A stretch of DNA of 12,127 nucleotides, taken from positions 1-12,127 of the forward strand of contig WRDG01000040.1 in assembly GCA_009783525.1 (NCBI GenBank), written 5' to 3'. Positions 1 through 6,207 of this stretch are shown here, piece after piece (the stretch's first letter is position 1; each line of letters begins with the position of its first letter). The stretch comes from Defluviitaleaceae bacterium. GTDB taxonomy: Bacteria > Bacillota > Clostridia > Lachnospirales > WQUN01. The translations under genes were made by a program, and so were the position numbers. The notes below the pieces were generated by a model, which worked only from the letters and a program-made list of their open reading frames with translations, was not told the DNA's origin and made no database searches.

Positions 1-88
1 ATAAGCTTTTTTATTTTGCGCCAACACTTTGGTATTCTCCCGGCTGCCCGGCATGTTTACACGTCCTATCCGCCGTGATATTCTACTT

Positions 89-117
89 TTGGCAATTATA
101 CAGGCATCACAAATATT
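89..117 (+). promoter_or_regulatory. Possible sigma-A promoter for the S41 peptidase gene
   Basis: A TTGGCA box (89-94, 5/6 to consensus) lies 17 bp before AATATT (112-117, 4/6). Transcription would begin near 124, leaving a leader of about 20 nt that just includes the ribosome binding site. The spacing is ideal but the -10 box is poor, so this is only a candidate. The preceding bases (1-88) show no gene. Confidence 0.35.
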
Positions 118-143
118 TGTAAAACTTCGAAGGTGAATGTGTA

Positions 144-1088
144 TTGAAAAAAAGGCTCATGTTTATACAGGATGTACCCGAGCGAAAACAACGCAGGCGC
201 TACCGTTTTTTTAAGTATGGTTTTTTTGTCCTGCTCGCTCTTTTTGCGTTATTTTTTTACAGCCAATACGACTACTTAACGTTTAAAATATTGATCACTC
301 AAAACTATATTTTTACGGATTCGCTTGACACGCTCTACGCCGAAGCCGTGGGCATAGAAAACGTAAAGAGCTATTGGAAAAACTTCGACCATTTTGTAAT
401 CGCGTCAGCGACGGAAAAAATCCGCATGACAAGCGGCGACAGGTACACCGCGCTTTACACGCCGCAGCGCAGCCAGCGAATAAAAGACACAGACATAGCG
501 GTCGCGCAAACGGCGCATTACCTACCTATTTCCGCAGACACCGTTTACGTTAAGCTGCCAAACATTTCGACCAACACCCGAAAATTTATGCAGGACAACA
601 AAGAAGCGATTAACGCCTACGATAATTTGGTGCTTGACGTACGCGGCAACTACGGCGGCTTGCTGGCAGACCATTACCGCATAGCGGAACTGTTCACGGC
701 AAAAGGTTCGATTATCGGCTACGAACGCACACGGCTTTCGATTTTTACAAACGAAATAAAAAATAAACGAGAGCCGTTTTTTTCATTTAAACAAATAATA
801 ATTTTGATGGACAACAATACCGCGAGCGCGGCCGAGGGTCTTATATGGGCGCTTCGCGCCAACATGGACAATGTTTCGCTTTTGGGCGAGCGCACGTACG
901 GCAAGGGGATTGGCCAGGTTACGATTCCATTAAGGCGCGGCTACGCTGTAAACGCGACGGTCCTTCTTGTCGAAGGCCCGGGAGGCGGTTCCATTCACAA
1001 CAGGGGCATAGCGCCGGACATCACCATGGAAGATGAAGATGACTGGATCGAAGCTGCGGCAGCGGCCATCATAGAAAAAAATAAATAG
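144..1088 (+). CDS. Membrane-anchored S41 (C-terminal processing) peptidase lacking a PDZ domain
   Basis: A predicted serine protease of the S41/Ctp family, which uses a Ser-Lys dyad to cleave extracytoplasmic proteins. The N-terminus is basic (KQRRRYRFFK) and followed by a single membrane helix at about residues 24-41, so the catalytic part should lie outside the cell. The S41 core runs from about residue 130 to 300: the LDVRGNYGG strand-loop, the nucleophile motif NNTASAAEG (Ser228) and YGKGIGQ with the general-base Lys254, 26 residues later, as expected for the family. At 314 residues it is shorter than typical CtpA/CtpB, and the PDZ module that normally sits between the N-terminal region and the core is not recognisable. 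The TTG start is supported by AAGGTGA at 130-136. The stop codon TAG (1086-1088) forms the first bases of the hairpin array downstream. The substrate is unknown. Family assignment is firm; the biological role is open. Confidence 0.85.
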   Translation: MKKRLMFIQDVPERKQRRRYRFFKYGFFVLLALFALFFYSQYDYLTFKILITQNYIFTDSLDTLYAEAVGIENVKSYWKNFDHFVIASATEKIRMTSGDRYTALYTPQRSQRIKDTDIAVAQTAHYLPISADTVYVKLPNISTNTRKFMQDNKEAINAYDNLVLDVRGNYGGLLADHYRIAELFTAKGSIIGYERTRLSIFTNEIKNKREPFFSFKQIIILMDNNTASAAEGLIWALRANMDNVSLLGERTYGKGIGQVTIPLRRGYAVNATVLLVEGPGGGSIHNRGIAPDITMEDEDDWIEAAAAAIIEKNK

Positions 1089-1268
1089 AAGCGCTTGTGG
1101 TTCTTTTAAAAAGAACCGCTTGTGGTTCTTTTAAAAAAGAACCGCTTGTGGTTCTTTTAAAAAAGAACCGCTTGTGGTTCTTATAGAAAAAAGAGAACCA
1201 CTTGTGGTTCTTTTAAAAAAGAACCGCTTGTGGTTCTTATAGAAAAAAAAGAACCACTTGTGGTTCTC
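1086..1268. repeat. Array of seven 20-bp hairpin repeats
   Basis: Seven copies of a palindrome with arms AAGAACC and GGTTCTT around the loop RCTTGT start at 1086, 1111, 1137, 1163, 1193, 1219 and 1249. Start-to-start spacing is 25-26 or 30 bp, depending on whether the spacer is TTAAAA-like or ATAGAAAAAA-like. The first copy has a damaged left arm (TAGAAGC) and contains the stop codon of the upstream gene. The sixth copy and several others are perfect. The linkers are A/T only. Transcribed from either side, the region would fold into consecutive stem-loops. Spacers are too short and uniform for a CRISPR array. Confidence 0.9.
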
Positions 1269-1278
1269 TTTTTTTTGC
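1249..1278 (+). terminator. Terminator-like last hairpin of the repeat array
   Basis: The final repeat (arms AAGAACC and GGTTCTC) is followed at once by a run of eight T residues (1269-1276), giving the shape of an intrinsic terminator for the S41 peptidase gene. The stem has few G-C pairs, so strength is uncertain; the preceding six hairpins lack T-runs this long. Confidence 0.5.
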
Positions 1279-1302
1279 CTTTTTTTGCCTTTTTTAATAA
1301 AT

Positions 1303-1331
1303 TTGACATGAATTTGTAACAATGGTAATAT
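1303..1331 (+). promoter_or_regulatory. Strong candidate promoter for the GH30 gene (extended -10)
   Basis: A perfect TTGACA (1303-1308) is followed after 17 bp by TAATAT (1326-1331), which is preceded by TG one base upstream (TGGTAATAT), making an extended -10. The predicted start point is near 1338, about 195 nt before the GH30 start codon. It lies directly after the hairpin array, so the array separates the two transcription units. Confidence 0.65.
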
Positions 1332-1337
1332 GTACAT

Positions 1338-1533
1338 GTTAATGCGTTTAGTTTTTATTTATTTTATGCAATATGTCCAAAACAGCATTTAATTAATTTT
1401 TTATAAAAAGGAGTGATAAAAAAGCGCGAAGCGAAAAAAGTTATGCAAATATTTTTTAAATGGAGGCGATGCCAAGCATTGGTATATTACGCAAAAAGGA
1501 TTCAACGTCTTTAAATAAATTTGGAGGTGCTTT
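1338..1533 (+). other. Long 5' leader of the GH30 gene
   Basis: If the promoter at 1303-1331 is used, the mRNA has a leader of about 195 nt. It contains a GGAG-like site near 1411 without a matching reading frame, a small hairpin (ATGCCAA and TTGGTAT, 1469-1485), and the real ribosome binding site GGAGGTG at 1523-1529, 6 nt before the ATG. I could not match it to a known riboswitch class. A 30-codon frame starting at 1460 overlaps the GH30 start but has no usable ribosome binding site. Confidence 0.4.
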
Positions 1534-4500
1534 ATGCATATCAAAAAAATGAAAAAACTCACGGCTTTTGTTATGGCATTGTGCATGATGCTCGGCACGG
1601 TAGTTTTTTCCGCCGGCGCACAATCGGTTAATCTGCTGGCAAACGGAGATTTTGCAAGCGAGCTCGCAAGGTGGAGCAAATGGGGCGATTTCGTATTAAA
1701 CATCGTAAACGATCCGGAAATGGGCAATGTAATCCATAAGCCGGCTTACACAGGCCAATACATGCAATTGGTCAACGACAGCGCGGCCTCGCTGCAAGTC
1801 GGCAAAGACTACACACTTACGGTGGTTTATAAAAACACCGGCTCCGTCCCCGCGGGCGAAGCTTTGGTTAGGATGGCATACGGTTGGAGTTCAAGCAATT
1901 TCAATGCCGAAATCCAACTGACGGGCGCACCCGGCCCGTGGCATACGGCAAGCGTTAATTTCACGCGCTTGGGCGTAAGCAACGACTTGATGGTTTTTGT
2001 CGGCATACAGGGTTCTGTATCCGACATCTACATAGCAGAAATCCGCATTACCGAAGCAACCGAAGAAGACCCGTCCGATCCGGACCCGGGTTTCGAGTTC
2101 AGCTTCGAGGGAAATATTTTGTCCAACGGAAATTTTTCGACGGGCCTTGCGGAATTTGAAGTATGGGATCCCAAGCCGCACGAGACGGGTTACGACGAAA
2201 ACCTGCTTCCGCATATCGTTGCAAGCACGGGACCCGCCGGCGGCAACATGCTTTTCTTCCCGTCGTATTATTTGCAGCAGACGATTGCGTATTCGCAGTA
2301 CGGCGACACTTTGACTGAAGGGGCGGCGTACGAGCTTTCGTTTCTTTATAAAGCAGAGGTCGAACCGCTCAACTCAGTTATAGAAGTAATTCTCGACTGG
2401 GATACATGGCCGAGTTTCGTCAGCATGAATTTGCCGAACGGCAGCGGCTGGCAAAAAGCTTCAATAGAATTTACCTCAGACAGAAATGCCTGGGCGTTTA
2501 TAATAGCTATCCGCAATATAAACGGGGGCGAGCTTTATATAGACGGGATCGTCCTGCGCGAAATCAAAGATGACGATGATCCGGATCCCGATCCCGATCC
2601 CGGCACCTCGGCCGAATATAAAATCACGCTCGACACGTCGGTTACATTCCAGGTCATCGAGGGGCTCGGCTACGCTTATGGTTTCAACTCCCCCGAAATG
2701 ATCGACAAAGCCGTAAACGGAATGGGACTCTCCATTTTACGGACCGACCCGGTCAACCATTATCCGACAACAAACCCGAGGGAACATCCAGATTGGCAAA
2801 ACCACAGGCAAAATCTGCTCAACATGAAAGAAGCCTTTGACGCCGCAGGCGTCCCGTTCAAAGTGGTGCCGGCCGCGTGGTCGCCCCCGGGCGAATGGAA
2901 GGTTGCGCTTCCCGCAAACTATATGAACCAAACCGAAGCGCAGCTCAACGCATACCGCGCGTTAAAAATTCCGCACATGACAAGCGAAAACGGCGGCACG
3001 CTCGACCCCGACCGTTTTGTAGATTATGCGAATTGGTGGGTTGACGTAATTGACATGTACAAAGAAATAGGCGTCGACGTTTATGCGATAAGCTTGCAGA
3101 ACGAGCCCGGTTTCCAGCAGTCGTACGATTCGTGCGTTTACACGGCGCAGTGGTATCTCGATTTGCTCTTGACCGCAGTCCCGATCATAAAGGGCGCGCA
3201 TCCCGATGTTTTAATCTACGGCCCCGAATGTATGGTGGACCGCCAGGCAAACGACGCGAGCTGGTGGGAAAAATTTTTATACAACAAGGTTATTTATGAC
3301 GCCATCGAAAACGGGACGCTCGACGGCCTGTTCGACCGCTACGCAAACCACGGCTATGCGGACGGCGTAAACCCCGACGCGATAGACAGAACAAGAATGA
3401 TTTGGGAAAACCAGAAGAACAAACGCAACAACCTTCCGAACTGGATGAGCGAAACGTCCGGCTATTCCGACACGGACTGGCTCGGCGGCAGCTTCGGGGC
3501 GTTTAACTACGCAATGGCCATCCAAACCGCTCTCACATACGGCGACGTCTCCGCGTGGATATGGTACGGCGGCGACAATTACGTAGGCATGAACGGCGAA
3601 ACCGGAAAAATTTACGAAGTAACGAGGCAGTTTTCGAGATTTATCCGCCCCGACGCGGTCCGCATAGGCAGCGCGCTCGACAAGGCAAACAACGCGCTCA
3701 TGGTTTCCGCGTACACGCACGATGTGCTCGGCAACACCGTGGTCGTTATAACCAACAGCGGCGCGTCGGCTGTTTCGGTCAGCGTCGAAGGCCTCGGCAT
3801 ACCTAAAAATTTTGACATGTACGTAACAAGCGAAACATTAAACGGCCAATACACGCCGGACGCGGACGCTTCGTTTATAGTCGTCCCCGGCATGTCGATC
3901 GTCACGCTGGTTAACGGCAACGTTTACGAAGAGGGACCCGGCCCGTTAAGCGCGGACACCAAGGACGCGAAAGACATCGCATTAACCCTCGGCATTTTAG
4001 AAGACGCAAGGTATGAAACCAAAGTGAACGGCGTGTTCGCGCCGGACGAGGCAACGGCAAAAACCGAAGCCGAAAAAATTATCGCCAAGCGAGTAATAAA
4101 AGGCGTCGCTTTCGAACTCGTACCCGTTTCGTTTGAAGCTTCGGTTAACGAATCCGCCGAAGGCGCCGGCGACGGCGTAAACGGATCGTTTACTTTTTAT
4201 GTAAACATAAACAAAGGCGCGTCAAACGAAGTAACAAAAATTCTTGAAATGGTTATTTTAAGCGCGTCCGTCGTAAGCGCATCTATTTCGATAGACGAGC
4301 AAACCACATATCAAACCATCGACGGCTTCGGGTTTATCGGCACAATGAGCGCCGAAGGCTGGACCGAGCTTGTCGTAAACGATTTGAAAGTTTCGATGTG
4401 GCACAACTTCCTTGACCCCGCTGTAACCGGCGGCCAATGGGAAAGCGCGAAGGCCGAGATCAAAGACCTTGCCGACGCTGTGCTCGAAGCCACGGGCGAA

Positions 4501-5934
4501 CCTCTTCAAACAGTGTTGTCCGTGCTCTCGCCGCCCGTCGAAATGAAAGTGGACGCAGGCGACCATTGGTGGAGCAACGGTTCCAACCGCAGCGTACCAT
4601 GGGCATCTCTTTCGGGCGGGACATTAAACCCGGCCATGTACGCGGACTTCGCGGAATGGATTATCGGTTACATCAGGGAGTACGAAGAGCTCGGCCTCAG
4701 CGTGTTCGGCGTCAGCCTCCAGTACGAACCGCTGTTTGCTCACGACTTCCAGAGCTCGTGCGTTTACACGGTCGTATGGTACAGCGAGCTCGTTGTAAAC
4801 GTAGCGCCGCTGTTAAAAGCAGAATTCCCCGACCTTAAATTATTTGGCCCGTGCGCGCTTCTGCCGCACGAAATCGCATACGATTGGAACCCGCGCCGCT
4901 TCGCGGAGCAAATGTCGACAGCCGCGCGCAACCTCATAGATATTTTCGCGCAAAACGGCCACGGCGACCAAACAGATTGGGCGCGTTACGACGGCAGGGT
5001 AAACCTCCAGGGCAAACCCAAGTGGATGGCCAAGGGCGGCGGCTTCGGCAGCGACTGGGCGAGCGGCTCGCTTCAAGTTGCGATCGCGTTGTTCAACGAC
5101 CTGCACTACGGCAACATCGCCGGCTGGATGCTGCACGGTTCCGGTGAATTTATCGGGGTTGCAGACGGCGCAGTTTCTACCGGTAAGTATTACAATGTAC
5201 TCAAACATTTTTACAGCTTCATAAGGCCGGGCGCGGTCAGGATCGAAACTGTTTCGCAAAACAGCGATCTGCTTGCGGTTTCGTTCGTCAACCCCGACGG
5301 CACATATGTGATCAACATCATTAACAGATCCGGCTCCGAATATTCGGTCGATGTAAGCGCGCCCGGCTTGCCGGATGAATTTTCTTATTTCGTAACAAGC
5401 GTTGCCGCAGAAGACAACTGCCGCTACGGCGGCAAAGTAAACCTCGGCAGCGTTAACGTGCACGCATATTCGTTAGTAACGCTTTATGACGGCTACACGG
5501 AAGTTATCGTCCCGACGCCAACTCCCGAACCCACGCCCGAACCCACGCCCGAACCGGTTTTCGAAATTGTGATCACGAGCGTTTCAAACGGCAACGGCCA
5601 GGCTGATATCAACTTTGCAATCAGGTCTGCCAACGGCAAGGGTTACACGGTTTTCGTTTCGGAAAGCGGCGCGCCGGGCACGTTTAAAACTTACGGAAAC
5701 GTGAGCTACAACGCCAAGGGCGCGATGGTTAAAGGGCTCACTAACGGCAAAGTCTATTACGCCTATGTGACCTATACCGACGCAAAGGTAACGGAGACGA
5801 GCGGCACAGTGATGCTGTCGCCCGTTAGCCCCGCCAATTCAAACAGCCAAAACGGCAACAGCCAGGGCGGCAACAACAACAGCCAGGGAAGCAACAGCCA
5901 GGGCAACGGAAACGGAAACAACAACAAGCAATAG
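1534..5934 (+). CDS. Secreted modular glycoside hydrolase: CBM4/9-like x2, active GH30, degenerate GH30, Fn3-like
   Basis: A 1466-residue extracellular polysaccharide-degrading enzyme. Residues 1-29 are a signal peptide (KKMKK, hydrophobic core, cleavage after SAGA). Two jelly-roll carbohydrate-binding modules (about 31-172 and 188-342, each opening N-L/I-L-x-N-G-x-F) are joined by Asp/Pro linkers. The first GH30 domain (about 360-798) has QVIEGLG, Arg403, WSPPGEWK, the acid/base Glu524 in SLQNEP and the nucleophile Glu640 in WMSETSG, plus the trailing beta domain (FIRPDAVRIG). An uncharacterised module (805-910) follows. The second GH30-like domain (916-1325) keeps SLQYEP (Glu1065) but has Lys1167 where the nucleophile should be. 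A PTPEP-repeat linker (1327-1341), an Fn3-like module (1342-1431) and an Asn/Gln/Gly/Ser tail end the protein; no sortase, SLH or dockerin signal is visible. GH30 members act on xylan, beta-1,6-glucan or related chains; the substrate here cannot be read from sequence. GGAGG at 1523-1527 fixes the start. Confidence 0.88.
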   Translation: MHIKKMKKLTAFVMALCMMLGTVVFSAGAQSVNLLANGDFASELARWSKWGDFVLNIVNDPEMGNVIHKPAYTGQYMQLVNDSAASLQVGKDYTLTVVYKNTGSVPAGEALVRMAYGWSSSNFNAEIQLTGAPGPWHTASVNFTRLGVSNDLMVFVGIQGSVSDIYIAEIRITEATEEDPSDPDPGFEFSFEGNILSNGNFSTGLAEFEVWDPKPHETGYDENLLPHIVASTGPAGGNMLFFPSYYLQQTIAYSQYGDTLTEGAAYELSFLYKAEVEPLNSVIEVILDWDTWPSFVSMNLPNGSGWQKASIEFTSDRNAWAFIIAIRNINGGELYIDGIVLREIKDDDDPDPDPDPGTSAEYKITLDTSVTFQVIEGLGYAYGFNSPEMIDKAVNGMGLSILRTDPVNHYPTTNPREHPDWQNHRQNLLNMKEAFDAAGVPFKVVPAAWSPPGEWKVALPANYMNQTEAQLNAYRALKIPHMTSENGGTLDPDRFVDYANWWVDVIDMYKEIGVDVYAISLQNEPGFQQSYDSCVYTAQWYLDLLLTAVPIIKGAHPDVLIYGPECMVDRQANDASWWEKFLYNKVIYDAIENGTLDGLFDRYANHGYADGVNPDAIDRTRMIWENQKNKRNNLPNWMSETSGYSDTDWLGGSFGAFNYAMAIQTALTYGDVSAWIWYGGDNYVGMNGETGKIYEVTRQFSRFIRPDAVRIGSALDKANNALMVSAYTHDVLGNTVVVITNSGASAVSVSVEGLGIPKNFDMYVTSETLNGQYTPDADASFIVVPGMSIVTLVNGNVYEEGPGPLSADTKDAKDIALTLGILEDARYETKVNGVFAPDEATAKTEAEKIIAKRVIKGVAFELVPVSFEASVNESAEGAGDGVNGSFTFYVNINKGASNEVTKILEMVILSASVVSASISIDEQTTYQTIDGFGFIGTMSAEGWTELVVNDLKVSMWHNFLDPAVTGGQWESAKAEIKDLADAVLEATGEPLQTVLSVLSPPVEMKVDAGDHWWSNGSNRSVPWASLSGGTLNPAMYADFAEWIIGYIREYEELGLSVFGVSLQYEPLFAHDFQSSCVYTVVWYSELVVNVAPLLKAEFPDLKLFGPCALLPHEIAYDWNPRRFAEQMSTAARNLIDIFAQNGHGDQTDWARYDGRVNLQGKPKWMAKGGGFGSDWASGSLQVAIALFNDLHYGNIAGWMLHGSGEFIGVADGAVSTGKYYNVLKHFYSFIRPGAVRIETVSQNSDLLAVSFVNPDGTYVINIINRSGSEYSVDVSAPGLPDEFSYFVTSVAAEDNCRYGGKVNLGSVNVHAYSLVTLYDGYTEVIVPTPTPEPTPEPTPEPVFEIVITSVSNGNGQADINFAIRSANGKGYTVFVSESGAPGTFKTYGNVSYNAKGAMVKGLTNGKVYYAYVTYTDAKVTETSGTVMLSPVSPANSNSQNGNSQGGNNNSQGSNSQGNGNGNNNKQ

Positions 5935-5943
5935 CTTTTAGGC

Positions 5944-5982
5944 AAAAAAAAAGCGCCGTGCAAAACGGCGCTTTTTTATTTT
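5944..5982. terminator. Bidirectional intrinsic terminator between convergent genes
   Basis: A GC-rich stem with arms AAGCGCCGT (5951-5959) and ACGGCGCTT (5965-5973) is flanked by A-run on the left and TTTTTTATTTT on the right. It can therefore stop transcription of the GH30 gene on the plus strand and of the dprA-topA-zinc-ribbon operon on the minus strand, where the run is nine T. The minus-strand stop codon of the zinc-ribbon gene (5976-5978) overlaps its right edge. Confidence 0.88.
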
Positions 5983-6206
5983 GCGAGAATTACGAATATA
6001 TACCAAAAAGCTCCCGCGGCAATCATTAACATGGCCGCAATCAGTATGAATATTGCAGATTTGGATTTTCGAAGGAAGAAACACCGAAGGTGTTTTTGAG
6101 CGTTGTCGTTTTTGCTTTCGTCGACGGTATGGCTCAGTTTCATGCCGCAATGGCCGCAGAAATTGTTGTCGCCGTCCGTTTCCTTTCCGCAATAAACGCA
6201 GTACAT
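5976..6206 (-). CDS. Small zinc-ribbon membrane protein carrying an in-frame palindromic insert
   Basis: A 76-residue protein. Cys3, Cys6, Cys17 and Cys20 (CVYCG and CGHCG) form a zinc ribbon at the N-terminus. A single hydrophobic helix spans about residues 50-73, so the ribbon probably lies in the cytoplasm beneath a membrane anchor. Between them, residues 36-45 (QKHLRCFFLR) are encoded by a copy of the 30-bp palindromic element found in the GNAT region, here read from the opposite strand. The start ATG lies one base after the topA stop (TGATATG), implying translational coupling and membership of the dprA-topA operon. Function is unknown; many Bacillota encode similar zinc-ribbon/TM proteins. 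The clear metal motif, membrane helix and operon position make a real gene likely. Confidence 0.75.
   Translation of the reverse strand: MYCVYCGKETDGDNNFCGHCGMKLSHTVDESKNDNAQKHLRCFFLRKSKSAIFILIAAMLMIAAGAFWYIFVILAK
6073..6100. repeat. Copy of the 30-bp palindromic element inside the zinc-ribbon gene
   Basis: Bases 6073-6095 match the element at 9741-9890 (arms GAAACACC and GGTGTTT around GAA), with divergence in the last bases (TTTTTGAG instead of TTTCTGTG). It is antisense to the host gene relative to the GNAT copies yet keeps the host frame open. Confidence 0.85.
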
Positions 6207-6207
6207 A

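Noticed and set aside
1338..1533. Riboswitch in the GH30 leader
   Set aside because: The leader is long enough, but I could not match its bases to the conserved core of a class I know (c-di-GMP was considered), and only one short hairpin is evident.
1460..1552. Leader peptide of 30 codons upstream of the GH30 gene
   Set aside because: The frame overlaps the GH30 start, but the only GGAGG (1462-1466) lies inside its first codons or two bases before the second ATG, too close for use.
5032..5034. Sequencing error explaining the missing nucleophile in the second GH30 domain
   Set aside because: A single AAG to GAG error would restore Glu1167, but the neighbouring conserved Asn and Arg are also replaced, so loss of catalysis is the simpler reading; it cannot be fully excluded without reads.
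4840..5463. Long open frame of 207 codons antisense to the GH30 gene
   Set aside because: It is a shadow of the GC-rich codon pattern of the strongly supported plus-strand gene and has no domain or ribosome binding site of its own.
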